Position numbers and translations under genes: made by a program. A DNA stretch of 64,000 bases from Pararhizobium_B sp963760965. Its GTDB lineage: Bacteria > Pseudomonadota > Alphaproteobacteria > Rhizobiales > Rhizobiaceae. The DNA lies in contig CAVXEW010000007.1 of NCBI GenBank assembly GCA_963760965.1, positions 496,001 through 560,000 on the forward strand. Reading direction: 5' to 3'. The notes below the pieces were generated by a model. That model saw only the letters and a program-made list of their open reading frames with translations. It searched no databases and was not told where the DNA came from. Below are positions 16,880 to 25,170 of this stretch, piece by piece (position 1 is the stretch's first letter; each line of letters opens with the position of its first letter).

Positions 16880-17854
16880 ATGGCCGAACTCAGCGCCGCC
16901 CATCTCGAAGCCTTTCTTGAGATGATGAGCGCCGAACGGGGCGCCGCCCAGAACACCATAGAAGCCTACCGGCGCGATCTCGAGGACGCGGCTTCGTTCC
17001 TGAAGGCGGCGGGAACGAGCCTGACCGGCGCCGACACGCCCGCGCTGCGCCGCTACGTGGCCGACGTCGCGGCGCGCGGCTTCGCTCCCGCATCGCAGTC
17101 TCGCCGCCTGTCCTCGCTTCGCCAGTTCTACGCGTTCCTCTATTCCGAAGGCACGCGGGGCGATGATCCCACCGGCATTCTCGACGCGCCGCGCAAGGCG
17201 CGCAGCCTCCCGAAGACGCTGACGGTAGACGACGTCGGCAGGCTGATCGGACGCGCCGAAGGCGAAGCTGCGGCTGCTGCCGCCGGCGCCCCGGAAAGGC
17301 TTCAGGCCCTCCGCCTGCTGGCGCTGCTCGAATTGCTCTACGCCACCGGAATGCGCGTCAGCGAGCTGATCGGCCTCCCCGCGAGCGTCGTCGGCCAGAA
17401 CGGCCGCTTCCTCCTGATTCGCGGCAAGGGCAACAAGGAGCGGATCGTGCCGCTCTCGGCCACCGCGCGGGAGGCGCTGCTCGCCTATGCCGGGGAACGC
17501 GACGCCCAGCGGCCCGACGACGATAGTCCCTGGCTTTTCCCCGCCGCCTCGGCGAGCGGCCATCTTGCCCGCCAGGTTTTCGCGCGCGAGCTCAAGGCGC
17601 TCGCCGCACGCGCCGGCATTCCCGCGGCAGCCGTCTCGCCGCACGTGCTGCGGCATGCCTTCGCAAGCCATCTTCTGCAGAACGGCGCCGATCTCCGGGT
17701 CGTCCAGGAACTGCTCGGCCACAGCGACATCTCGACGACCCAGATCTACACGCACGTGCTGGAGGAACGCCTCCACGCACTGGTCGGCAACCACCACCCC
17801 CTTGCAAAAGCGGCTGAAAAGCGGGAAGAGGACACCCGCCGCGCCTGCAAGTGA
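16880..17854 (+). CDS. xerD: Site-specific tyrosine recombinase XerD
   Basis: The 324-residue protein has an N-terminal SAM-like DNA-binding domain (ERGAAQNTIEAYRRDL) and a catalytic domain with all family residues. These are Arg in YATGMRVSEL (about 159), Lys in GKGNKERIVP, HVLRH (about 255-259), LGHSDISTTQIYTH with the His, and the nucleophile Tyr (about 290). With XerC it resolves chromosome dimers at dif. The chromosomal setting beside aroK and accA is the usual housekeeping one, so this is not evidence of a mobile element. Confidence 0.95.
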   Translation: MAELSAAHLEAFLEMMSAERGAAQNTIEAYRRDLEDAASFLKAAGTSLTGADTPALRRYVADVAARGFAPASQSRRLSSLRQFYAFLYSEGTRGDDPTGILDAPRKARSLPKTLTVDDVGRLIGRAEGEAAAAAAGAPERLQALRLLALLELLYATGMRVSELIGLPASVVGQNGRFLLIRGKGNKERIVPLSATAREALLAYAGERDAQRPDDDSPWLFPAASASGHLARQVFARELKALAARAGIPAAAVSPHVLRHAFASHLLQNGADLRVVQELLGHSDISTTQIYTHVLEERLHALVGNHHPLAKAAEKREEDTRRACK

Positions 17855-17927
17855 AACCATTCGGGCGCGGCGACGCGTATTGCGTTGCTGGCCGTTCGAA
17901 ATTGTGTCCCGTAGGAAGCCGCGCCGA

Positions 17928-18881
17928 ATGTACAACTATCTCGACTTCGAAAAGCCGATCTCCGACCTCGAGGGCAAGATCCACGAGCTCAAGACGCTCG
18001 CAAGCGAAGACGAGAGCATCGACACCGCTGACGAGATCGCCCGGCTGGAGGCGCGCACCCAGGAGGCGATGGCCGACATCTACGCCAAGCTCAACCCCTG
18101 GCAGAAGACGCAGGTGGCCCGCCATCCGAACCGTCCACACTTCGGCGACTACGCGGCCGCGCTGTTCGAGGAGTTCACGCCTCTCGCCGGGGACCGCAAG
18201 TTTTCCGAGGACGAGGCCATCCAGGCCGGGCTCGGCCGCTTCCGGGGACAGCCCGTCGCCGTCATCGGCCAGGAGAAGGGTCACGACACCAAGTCGCGCA
18301 TCCGCCACAACTTCGGCAGCGCCCGGCCGGAAGGCTATCGCAAGGCGATCCGCGTCATGGAGCTTGCGGACCGGTTCGGCCTGCCGGTGATCACCCTGAT
18401 CGATACCGCGGGCGCCTATCCCGGGGTCGGCGCGGAAGAGCGCGGGCAGGCGGAAGCGATCGCCCGGTCGACAGAGATGTGCCTGAACGTGCGCGTTCCG
18501 ATCGTCTCTGTCGTGATAGGCGAAGGCGGTTCGGGCGGCGCCATCGCGATCGCCACCGGCAACCGGGTCTACATGCTCGAGCATGCGATCTACAGCGTCA
18601 TCTCCCCCGAAGGCGCGGCCTCGATCCTGTGGCGCGACTCCGGCCGCGCCCGGGACGCCGCTACCAGCATGAAGATCACCGCGGACGACCTGAAAGGTCT
18701 GGGGATCATCGACGACATCATCCGGGAACCGGTCGGGGGAGCACATCGCCATCCCGAGGCGGTGATCGAGGCGACCGGCGCGACCATCGCGAGTGCGCTC
18801 AAGGACATGTCGACTGCGAGCGGCGACGAGCTTCGTGCCCGCAGGCGGCAGAAATTTCTCGATATCGGCCGCCGGCTCTGA
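17928..18881 (+). CDS. accA: Acetyl-CoA carboxylase carboxyltransferase subunit alpha
   Basis: The 317-residue protein is the alpha half of the carboxyltransferase that makes malonyl-CoA. It starts MYNYLDFEKPISDLE with a helical N-terminal region. Further on are DRKFSEDEAIQAGLGRF, DTAGAYPGVGAEERGQ, GEGGSGGAIAIA and SVISPEGAASILWRD, the crotonase-fold oxyanion and CoA-binding motifs. An AGGAAG site lies upstream of the ATG. It follows xerD after 73 nt. accD is not in the window, which is normal. Confidence 0.97.
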   Translation: MYNYLDFEKPISDLEGKIHELKTLASEDESIDTADEIARLEARTQEAMADIYAKLNPWQKTQVARHPNRPHFGDYAAALFEEFTPLAGDRKFSEDEAIQAGLGRFRGQPVAVIGQEKGHDTKSRIRHNFGSARPEGYRKAIRVMELADRFGLPVITLIDTAGAYPGVGAEERGQAEAIARSTEMCLNVRVPIVSVVIGEGGSGGAIAIATGNRVYMLEHAIYSVISPEGAASILWRDSGRARDAATSMKITADDLKGLGIIDDIIREPVGGAHRHPEAVIEATGATIASALKDMSTASGDELRARRRQKFLDIGRRL

Positions 18882-19062
18882 GCGACCCGCTCCTTGTCGC
18901 CCGAGTGACACAAGATTGCCGCATTACTGATTTTTCTGTGGTGTCCAGTTGCCTGGGGTCCGCGCTAACATTTCGTAAACCATGCCTTATTAGGCTGCGG
19001 ACGCGGGGGAAGGTTGTCCGACGCGGGCAAGGACGGGCAGCCGCAACTTCAAAGTGGGCGTG

Positions 19063-20283
19063 ATGAAACAGGTCATCCGGTTATTGCTGATCCCGGTCGT
19101 TCTGGCTGCGCTCGCGGCCTGCAACGACGATGCGCTGCAATCGGTTGCGGAAAAGGCCAACCAGCCGCTGCCGCAGAAGATCGTGGCCAGGATGAAGTCG
19201 GAGGGCATGACGCGCACCTCTCCGATCATGATGCGCATCTTCAAGGAAGAGGGTGTGCTGGAGATCTGGAAGCAGAAGGGCAACGGGCGCTACGGCAAGA
19301 TCGCCGACTACAAGATCTGCGCGTGGTCGGGGGATCTGGGCCCGAAGAAGAAGGAGGGCGACCGCCAGTCGCCGGAAGGCTTCTACCTGATCACGCCGGC
19401 ACAGATGAACCCGGATTCGCACTACTATCTCGCCTTCAACATCGGCTATCCGAACAACTACGACCGCGCGCTGGGTCGCACGGGCAGCAACATCATGATC
19501 CACGGCGTTTGCTCGTCGGCCGGTTGCTATTCCATGACCGACAAGAACGTCGCCCAGATCTACGCTTTCGCGCGCGACGCTTTCCAGGGCGGGCAAAGGG
19601 CCTTCCAGGTCGAGGCGTTTCCGTTCCGCATGACTCCGGAGAACATGGCCAGTCATCGCGACAATCCGAACATGGACTTCTGGAGGATGCTCAAGGTCGG
19701 CTACGACTATTTCGAGATCACCAGGCAGCCGCCGGAAGTCAACGTCTGCGACCGCAAGTACGTCTTCAACCAGCAGGTCCTGGACGGCAGTCCCTTCGTT
19801 GCCACGGCCGCCTGCCCGTCGATGAAGACGCCGGAGAACCTGCAGGTCGCCTACGCATCATATGAAAAGCAGTTCGACAAGGCCTACGAGAGCGCCGTCG
19901 AGAAGCAGCAGGCCGAGGCGGCCCGCAAAGCTGAAGTCGCAAGGCTCAAGCAGCAGGCGATCGAGGCGCGCGCCGAGGACAAGGCTGCGGCCGAGCAGCG
20001 CAAGGAGGCTTCCCGCGCCGCCGCCGACCACTTCCTCTCCTCTCTGACCTCGTTCCTGCCCGGCTCTTCGGAAACTCCCCGCGGCGACGCCGGCCGGGCC
20101 GGTGCCGCCGTGGCTTCGGTCACATCCGCTTCGGGGGGAAGCCCGGCGGCCGCGGAAGCGGGAACCGCGAAGTCCGGTACGCCTGTGCCGGCTGCCGATC
20201 CACGCAGCGGACAGGGACTCGCCGCCACCACTGGCGACGAGCAGGCAAACGCCTCCCGCAAGCCGTTCTGGAAATTCTGGTAG
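19063..20283 (+). CDS. L,D-transpeptidase family lipoprotein (YafK-like)
   Basis: The 406-residue product has a lipoprotein signal with a LAALAAC lipobox (Cys at about residue 19). A YkuD catalytic domain follows, with an HGVCSSAGCYSM active site (His about 147, Cys about 155). Such enzymes cut or form cross-links in peptidoglycan or anchor lipoproteins. Beyond the catalytic domain is a long Ala/Lys/Glu coiled-coil (about 260-330), then a low-complexity Ser/Ala/Gly tail ending KPFWKFW. GTG codons lie one and three codons before the chosen ATG. The TusA-like gene follows 8 nt later. Confidence 0.88.
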   Translation: MKQVIRLLLIPVVLAALAACNDDALQSVAEKANQPLPQKIVARMKSEGMTRTSPIMMRIFKEEGVLEIWKQKGNGRYGKIADYKICAWSGDLGPKKKEGDRQSPEGFYLITPAQMNPDSHYYLAFNIGYPNNYDRALGRTGSNIMIHGVCSSAGCYSMTDKNVAQIYAFARDAFQGGQRAFQVEAFPFRMTPENMASHRDNPNMDFWRMLKVGYDYFEITRQPPEVNVCDRKYVFNQQVLDGSPFVATAACPSMKTPENLQVAYASYEKQFDKAYESAVEKQQAEAARKAEVARLKQQAIEARAEDKAAAEQRKEASRAAADHFLSSLTSFLPGSSETPRGDAGRAGAAVASVTSASGGSPAAAEAGTAKSGTPVPAADPRSGQGLAATTGDEQANASRKPFWKFW

Positions 20284-20291
20284 CCCCCGCC

Positions 20292-20531
20292 ATGCACGAG
20301 GCGCCCGCGGCTGCGATCTATGACCTGCGCGGCCTGAAGTGTCCGCTGCCTGCATTGAAGACGAGGCGTCGCCTGGGCGAACTGCCGCCTGGAGCGCGCC
20401 TGTGGGTGGAGACGACCGACCCGCTCGCCGTCATCGACATCCCGCATCTCTGCAGCGAACATCGGCACAGGCTGATCTCGACCGAGACCGTCGACGGCGG
20501 CCACCGTTTCCTGATCGAGCGCAGCGCCTGA
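20292..20531 (+). CDS. TusA-like sulfurtransferase family protein
   Basis: The 79-residue protein has YDLRGLKCPLPALKTRRRL, the CPxP motif of TusA/SirA proteins with the sulfur-carrying cysteine at about residue 17. The two-layer beta-alpha fold is completed by LWVETTDPLAVIDIPHLC. TusA family members carry persulfide sulfur for tRNA thiolation, molybdenum cofactor or other routes. It is 8 nt behind the L,D-transpeptidase gene and converges with the CobW-type gene. Which sulfur pathway it serves cannot be read here; the molybdenum hydroxylase at 30-34 kb is one possible user. Confidence 0.9.
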   Translation: MHEAPAAAIYDLRGLKCPLPALKTRRRLGELPPGARLWVETTDPLAVIDIPHLCSEHRHRLISTETVDGGHRFLIERSA

Positions 20532-20560
20532 GCGCGAGCCCCCGGCGGCACCTCGAGCGC

Positions 20561-21667
20561 CTATCCGCCCCGAAGCCCCGGGATCGCCAGCGGATTTTCC
20601 GCAAGCGCCGTGCGATCGGGCCGGTCAACTCCCGGCTTCCCGACGAACGCGTCGAACAGTTCGCTGACGAAACTCTCGCTCATGTCGCGGGTGATCAGCA
20701 CGAGCCGGGTGCGCCGGTCCTCCGGCTCTGGCCAGGAGGGCAGACGGGCCGGAGGATGGAACATCGACTGGACACCGTGCAGGACCACCGGCCGGTCAGG
20801 ATCGTCCGACAGTCCGACGATACCCTTCATCCTGAGCAGTTGCGCGCCATGCGCCGAGCGCAGGAGGTCGATGAACATCTCGAGCGTCGAAGGCTCGATC
20901 GGCCGGTCGTGCGTCAGCGTGAAGGCGCGCACGCGACTGTCGTGGCGGTTGACGTCGTGCCCGTGAAGATGATGTTCGTGCGCGTCGTGGTAGGCCTCGT
21001 CGCGCAGCCAGCGCGCCACGTCGGCCGTCTTCGTCGCCGGATCGTAGAGACCGCACTCGAAAAGGGCAGCCGCTGCAGCATCGCGGTCGGCGACGTCGAG
21101 GACCGGCGCGCCGGGATTGAGCCCCTTCAGCCGGGCGACGAGTGCCTGTCGGCTGCCGGCTTCCGCGAGGTCGCATTTGGTCAGCACCAGGCGGTCCGCC
21201 ACGGCCGCCTGCTTGACCGCCTCCTCATGCGCGTCGAGAGTTGCCATGCCGTTCACCGCGTCGACGAGCGTGATCACGCCGTCGAGGCGGAAGCAATCGA
21301 CCAGTACCGGATGCCCCATGACCGCCTGCAATATCGGCGCCGGGTCGGCGAGCCCCGTCGTTTCGATGACCACCCGGCCGAGTGCGCCCAGCCGTCCCGT
21401 CTGGAGCCTGTCCACGAGATCGGCGAGCGTATCGACGAGTTCGCCGCGGACGGTGCAGCAGAGGCAACCGTCCGACAGTTCGATGATGCCGTCGCCGGAT
21501 CGCTCCACGAGCAGATGATCGATTGCGACGTCGCCGAACTCGTTGATGATCACCGCCGTGTCCCGCAGCGCGGGATCCTTCAGCAGCCGGTTGAGCAGCG
21601 TCGTCTTGCCTGCCCCGAGAAAGCCGGTGAGGATGGAGACCGGGATCGGCTCCGAAATCGCGCGCAT
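20561..21667 (-). CDS. CobW/COG0523 family GTPase metal chaperone
   Basis: The 368-residue G3E GTPase has Walker A GFLGAGKT (15-22), the metal-binding GCLCC (67-71) between switch regions, the ETTGLADP Walker B region and an LTKCDL guanine-specificity motif. A His-rich segment (YHDAHEHHLHGHD, near residue 230) leads into the CobW C-terminal domain. Such proteins deliver Zn or Co to client enzymes. It lies 8 nt downstream of the DD-carboxypeptidase gene on the same strand. No Zur-type operator is evident, so the metal is not decided. Confidence 0.9.
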   Translation of the reverse strand: MRAISEPIPVSILTGFLGAGKTTLLNRLLKDPALRDTAVIINEFGDVAIDHLLVERSGDGIIELSDGCLCCTVRGELVDTLADLVDRLQTGRLGALGRVVIETTGLADPAPILQAVMGHPVLVDCFRLDGVITLVDAVNGMATLDAHEEAVKQAAVADRLVLTKCDLAEAGSRQALVARLKGLNPGAPVLDVADRDAAAAALFECGLYDPATKTADVARWLRDEAYHDAHEHHLHGHDVNRHDSRVRAFTLTHDRPIEPSTLEMFIDLLRSAHGAQLLRMKGIVGLSDDPDRPVVLHGVQSMFHPPARLPSWPEPEDRRTRLVLITRDMSESFVSELFDAFVGKPGVDRPDRTALAENPLAIPGLRGG

Positions 21668-21675
21668 CGGGCCGG

Positions 21676-22860
21676 CTACCGGGTCGGGCGCTGGCTTGGC
21701 ACCGGAATTCCGGCGGCTTCGGCCTGCGCGGCAGCGGCCGCACTATCACCGTTCTCGACCCGGGCGAAGGCCGTCGCCGACGCGGGCATCCCGCCGGAAT
21801 CGGGCCGGGGCGTCGGCACCGGCACGTCGGCGACGGTTACGGGCGCGACTCCGCCGGTGCTGATCAGCTGGACCGGAACATAGTTCGGCTCGTGCGTCAT
21901 CTCGCGGATGTAGGGGACGCCGATGACCACCTTGCCGTCTTCCCCCCGGGCGTTCATGCGGGCCTGGTGCGCCTTTGGCGTGCAGATCTGCTGCGAGACG
22001 TCGGCGACGACATTGCGGTCGGCGCCGTAGGGCTGCAGCGACCGGAGCGTGGGGCCGCCCTGCGGATGCTCCTGGAAACCCTCGTGGAGGAGCTTGGCCG
22101 TTTCTTCCGCCCGTGCCGCGAGGCTCGGCGTGCCGAAAGCCACGGCGAGCAGCGTCCGGCCTCCGCGCGTCGCCGTCGAGACCTGATTGAAGCCGGCGGC
22201 GCAGATGAAGCCGGTCTTCATGCCGTCGGCACCGGGAAACCTGCCGATCAGGAGGTTGTAGTTCGGAATGTCGCGGCCCTCGAATTCTATGCCCTCGAGA
22301 TCGAAATAGAAGGCGTATTGCGGAAACTGCCGCCTCAGGTCCGCAGCCAGCAGCGCCATGTCGCGAACCGTCGAGTACTGTCCCGGGCCTGGCAGGCCGT
22401 TCGGATTGATGAAGTGGGTGCTGATCAGGCCGATTTCCTTTGCCTGCGCGTTCATCATGTCGACGAAATGCTGCTCGGAGCCGCCGACGTTCTCGGCGAT
22501 CGCCATCGCGACGTCGTTGGCCGATTTCGTCATGATGATCTTGATCGCCGCGTCGAGCGTCATGGTCGCGCCCGGCTTCAGGTACATCTTCGCCGGCGGC
22601 TGCGAAACCGCGCGCTTCGACATCGTCACCGGGCTGTCGAGCGTCAGCTTGCCCGACCGCAACTCGCTGAAGACCACGTAAAGCAGCATCAGCTTGGTCA
22701 GAGAAGCCGGATACCACCGCTTGAAGGCGTCGTGATGTTCCAGCACCTGGCCGGTGCTGACGTCGACGAGGATGCTCGGAAAGGCGCTGGCGCTGGCGGG
22801 CGCGCCGATCGAGAGCATCAGCGCAAGGACCACGGTCAGTCGGAAGGAGCACTTGGGCAT
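21676..22860 (-). CDS. dacF: D-alanyl-D-alanine carboxypeptidase (PBP5/6 family)
   Basis: The 394-residue product carries a signal peptide (LTVVLALMLSIGAPASASA) and the serine beta-lactamase fold with SLTK (53-56), SAN (113-115) and KTG (about 214). It trims the terminal D-Ala of peptidoglycan stem peptides in the periplasm. After the catalytic domain comes a variable region ending in a Pro/Ala-rich tail (PVPTPRPDSGG, then IPVPSQRPTR). The ATG at MPKCSFR gives a normal signal peptide. A GTG 26 codons upstream has a better AGGA site but would give an odd 33-residue n-region. It forms an operon with the CobW gene. Confidence 0.9.
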   Translation of the reverse strand: MPKCSFRLTVVLALMLSIGAPASASAFPSILVDVSTGQVLEHHDAFKRWYPASLTKLMLLYVVFSELRSGKLTLDSPVTMSKRAVSQPPAKMYLKPGATMTLDAAIKIIMTKSANDVAMAIAENVGGSEQHFVDMMNAQAKEIGLISTHFINPNGLPGPGQYSTVRDMALLAADLRRQFPQYAFYFDLEGIEFEGRDIPNYNLLIGRFPGADGMKTGFICAAGFNQVSTATRGGRTLLAVAFGTPSLAARAEETAKLLHEGFQEHPQGGPTLRSLQPYGADRNVVADVSQQICTPKAHQARMNARGEDGKVVIGVPYIREMTHEPNYVPVQLISTGGVAPVTVADVPVPTPRPDSGGMPASATAFARVENGDSAAAAAQAEAAGIPVPSQRPTR

Positions 22861-23039
22861 GGCGGTTGGGCTTTCGATCGAAGGGAGCGAACTGTCCCGA
22901 TCTTGGCTCTTTGCACAAGACGAGTTACGGTCGGCCACTATCTATCCTATTTGACGGCATGATTGCAAAGGTGCGGCCCGGGCTTCCGGGAGATCGGGCC
23001 GCAATGATGCCGGTCGTTGCAAGAAGGGCACTTCGTCTC

Positions 23040-24203
23040 ATGCCGATACTCAACCGCGCCGCCGAAATGCAGGAAGAGATCGCGGAATGGCGCCACCACC
23101 TCCACCGCATGCCGGAGCTCCTTTTCGACGTACACAGGACCGCAGCCTTCGTCGAAGGCAAGCTGAAGGAGTTCGGTGTCGACGAGGTCGTCGCCGGCCT
23201 CGGGCGGACGGGCGTCGTCGGCATGATCCGTGGCCGTGGCGAAGGCCGCCGGACGCTCGGCCTGCGGGCGGACATGGACGCGCTGCCGATCACCGAGGAA
23301 ACGGACAGCCCGTGGGCTTCCGCGACGCCGGGCGCGATGCATGCGTGCGGTCACGACGGGCACACCGCGATGCTTCTTGGCGCGGCAAAATATCTCGCCG
23401 AGACCCGAAACTTCTCCGGCTCGGTCGCTGTCATCTTCCAGCCGGCGGAGGAAGGCGGCGGCGGCGGCCGGGAGATGGTGGCGGACGGCATCATGGAGCG
23501 CTTCGGCATCGACGAGGTCTTCGGCATGCACAACATGCCGGGGATTCCGGTCGGGCATTTCGGCATGCGCAAGGGGCCGATCATGGCCGCCACCGACGAA
23601 TTCACGGTAACGGTCAGGGGCCGTGGCGGACATGCGGCGATGCCGCACACCACCGTCGACCCGATCGTCGTCGGCGCTCATATCGTCACGGCCCTCCAGT
23701 CGATCGCCTCGCGCAACGCCGATCCGCTCGGTTCGCTCGTACTTTCCGTGACGCGGTTCGAGGCCGGCTTCACCCACAACGTGATTCCCGGAGAGGCGAC
23801 GCTTGCCGGCACGGTGCGAACGCTCGCAGGGAGCATGCGCGACATGGCCGAAGAGCGGCTGAAGCAGATCTGCCGGGGAACCGCGAGCGCCCATGATGCC
23901 GTCGCCGAAGTGGACTACCACCGCAACTACCCGGTCACCTTCAACCATGAAGCTCCGACGGACTTCGCCGAAGAGGCGGCGGCTGCAGTTGCCGGCCCTG
24001 ACAAGGTCGACGCGAATGTCGCCCCCCTGATGGCCGGGGAGGACTTCTCCTACATGCTCGAGGCCAGACCGGGCGCGTTCATCTTCATCGGCAACGGTGA
24101 TTCCGCGGGTCTCCATCATCCCCGATACGACTTCAACGACCAGGTCATCCCGCATGGCGTCTCGTACTGGGTCCGCCTGGTGGAAAGCGCCCTCCCGATC
24201 TGA
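23040..24203 (+). CDS. M20 family amidohydrolase (hippurate-hydrolase-like)
   Basis: The 387-residue peptidase-M20D protein has HHLHRMPELLFDVHRT, LRADMDALPI, MHACGHDGHTAMLLG with metal ligands, QPAEEGGGGGREMV, and the dimerisation domain GRGGHAAMPHTTVDPI. GEDFSYM lies near the end. Such enzymes cleave N-acyl amino acids or amidated substrates with two metal ions. The substrate is not identifiable. The start at MPILNRAAEMQ is the family's usual N-terminus; ATG codons at 23004 and 23007 are alternatives. It is divergent from the carboxypeptidase. Confidence 0.9.
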   Translation: MPILNRAAEMQEEIAEWRHHLHRMPELLFDVHRTAAFVEGKLKEFGVDEVVAGLGRTGVVGMIRGRGEGRRTLGLRADMDALPITEETDSPWASATPGAMHACGHDGHTAMLLGAAKYLAETRNFSGSVAVIFQPAEEGGGGGREMVADGIMERFGIDEVFGMHNMPGIPVGHFGMRKGPIMAATDEFTVTVRGRGGHAAMPHTTVDPIVVGAHIVTALQSIASRNADPLGSLVLSVTRFEAGFTHNVIPGEATLAGTVRTLAGSMRDMAEERLKQICRGTASAHDAVAEVDYHRNYPVTFNHEAPTDFAEEAAAAVAGPDKVDANVAPLMAGEDFSYMLEARPGAFIFIGNGDSAGLHHPRYDFNDQVIPHGVSYWVRLVESALPI

Positions 24204-24266
24204 TTGGCGATTCGCGGGGCAAAAGCACTTGGCGAAGCGCCACTGCTTGGGTATGGGTGGGCGCGT

Positions 24267-24342
24267 GGTCCCGTAGCTCAGGGGATAGAGCACAGGATTC
24301 CTAATCCTGGTGTCGCAGGTTCGAATCCTGCCGGGATCACCA
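24267..24342 (+). tRNA. tRNA-Arg (anticodon CCT)
   Basis: A 76-nt cloverleaf folds cleanly. The acceptor GGTCCCG pairs with CGGGATC (one G-U), the D arm is GCTC...GAGC, the anticodon stem CAGGA/TCCTG carries the loop TTCCTAA with anticodon CCT, and the T arm is GCAGG-TTCGAAT-CCTGC. CCA is encoded. It decodes AGG. Confidence 0.97.
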
Positions 24343-24362
24343 TTTTTGCAAAGGTCCGTTTT

Positions 24363-24419
24363 TTACAAATGCCCGTTGCGGACTTCGCGGTCCCGGTCGG
24401 CGGATCCTGGTTTGGGCAT
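24363..24419 (-). CDS. Candidate 18-residue micro-ORF
   Basis: Reading MPKPGSADRDREVRNGHL, this tiny ORF is preceded by GGAAAGGAAGAACC, an AAGGA Shine-Dalgarno sequence 6 nt from the ATG, one of the better-spaced sites in the window. The peptide is hydrophilic, charged and has no signal or membrane segment. The strong hairpin at 24499-24563 would lie in its leader. Downstream the transcript would run antisense to tRNA-Arg. I do not recognise the peptide; only the ribosome binding site and the isolated setting support it. Confidence 0.35.
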   Translation of the reverse strand: MPKPGSADRDREVRNGHL

Positions 24420-24498
24420 GGTTCTTCCTTTCCGGCGGGCGCGCCGCCGCGTTCTCTCGCCCGGTTGCGGGCAGAGGCATGGCTGGTGAGATCCGGGA

Positions 24499-24563
24499 GC
24501 GGGGCGCGAGGGCCGTGCCTTCCGAATGGTTAGTTTTATGTGGCGCGGTCCCCCGCGCCCCGC
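24499..24563. repeat. Long imperfect inverted repeat (hairpin)
   Basis: The left arm starts GCGGGGCGCG (24499-24508) and the right arm ends CGCGCCCCGC (24554-24563), a perfect 10-bp pairing. The pairing continues inward (AGGG-CCGTGCC against GGCGCGG-TCCCC) with one mismatch, one bulge and one G-U, to about 21 bp around a 22-nt AT-rich loop. There is no T tract, so it is not a simple terminator. Confidence 0.75.
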
Positions 24564-24852
24564 CGGCGTTCGTCACAGGAACATCCCGCGAGGGCATCCT
24601 GCTACCAGACCGCGGATTCCGCCCTCTGCGGAGATCCGGGCAGCCGGCGGCAACCTGCCGCCGACGGCCCTTCACCCCTTGCACGCCCCGAAGGCGAACC
24701 GGCTCGTAGTGGCCGGGGGAGCTTGAACCCGAAGCCTCTCCGGCCGGAGCGCACGTTAAGCCCCGACGGAAGCGCCGGTCCCCCCCAGCATCCGGACGTC
24801 TCGCGAATACTCCCGAGCGAAGGGGACGGCAAAGTGTAGCCCGGCCCGAAAA

Positions 24853-24917
24853 GGCGGGGATGAAATCACGCGCAAAGCCCGGCTTTCCGGGCAGGAACCG
24901 CCGAAATCATCCCCGCC
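24853..24917. repeat. Nested hairpin
   Basis: GGCGGGGATGA (24853-24863) pairs perfectly with TCATCCCCGCC (24907-24917). The 43-nt loop contains a second perfect hairpin, GCCCGG-CTTT-CCGGGC (24877-24892). The structure could form on either strand; no T-run follows. Confidence 0.7.
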
Positions 24918-25170
24918 CTTCGTCTTCTGGCCGTTCAGGAAGATCGGCGCCGGCGACGTGAAGCTCCTGGCGAGGCGAGAGCCGCCTGTCCGCACTTCCG
25001 GCCGACCGGCTGGTCAGGCCGGCGGAATGAAGCCGCCGAATCCCAGTCGGACCTGGCCGGGCCCGACGCCGCTCCAGCGAAACGGCTCGCTGAATTTCCC
25101 CGGCGGGCTGGATCCCAGCCGCGAGCGTGCTAGGAACACCCTCTCGGATTTGCGGACCTGGAGGAGTGAA

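Larger units (their letters stand above)
24343..25170. other. 828-nt interval without a recognised protein gene, rich in hairpins
   Basis: I recognise no protein homologue here on either strand. The interval contains a long imperfect hairpin (24499-24563), an 8-bp hairpin (24645-24663), a CTCCGGCCGGAG palindrome near 24735, and a nested hairpin (24853-24917). An 18-codon ORF with a strong ribosome binding site lies on the minus strand (24363-24419). The motifs of RNase P RNA, tmRNA and SRP RNA were looked for and not seen. The last 30 nt hold the GGAGGAG site of the next gene. It may encode a structured RNA or be a decayed gene. Confidence 0.6.

Noticed and set aside
16880..17854. XerD as integrase of a mobile element next to the tRNA
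   Set aside because: The gene has the housekeeping XerD setting between aroK and accA; it is 6 kb from tRNA-Arg and there is no repeated tRNA end.
21676..22960. Zur operator before the DD-carboxypeptidase-CobW operon
   Set aside because: CobW-type GTPases are often zinc regulated, but no AT-rich Zur palindrome is present.
24343..25170. RNase P RNA, tmRNA or SRP RNA
   Set aside because: None of their conserved cores (such as the GAAAGTCC-type P4 strand, a tmRNA acceptor pair or the GGAAG SRP tetraloop region) could be found.
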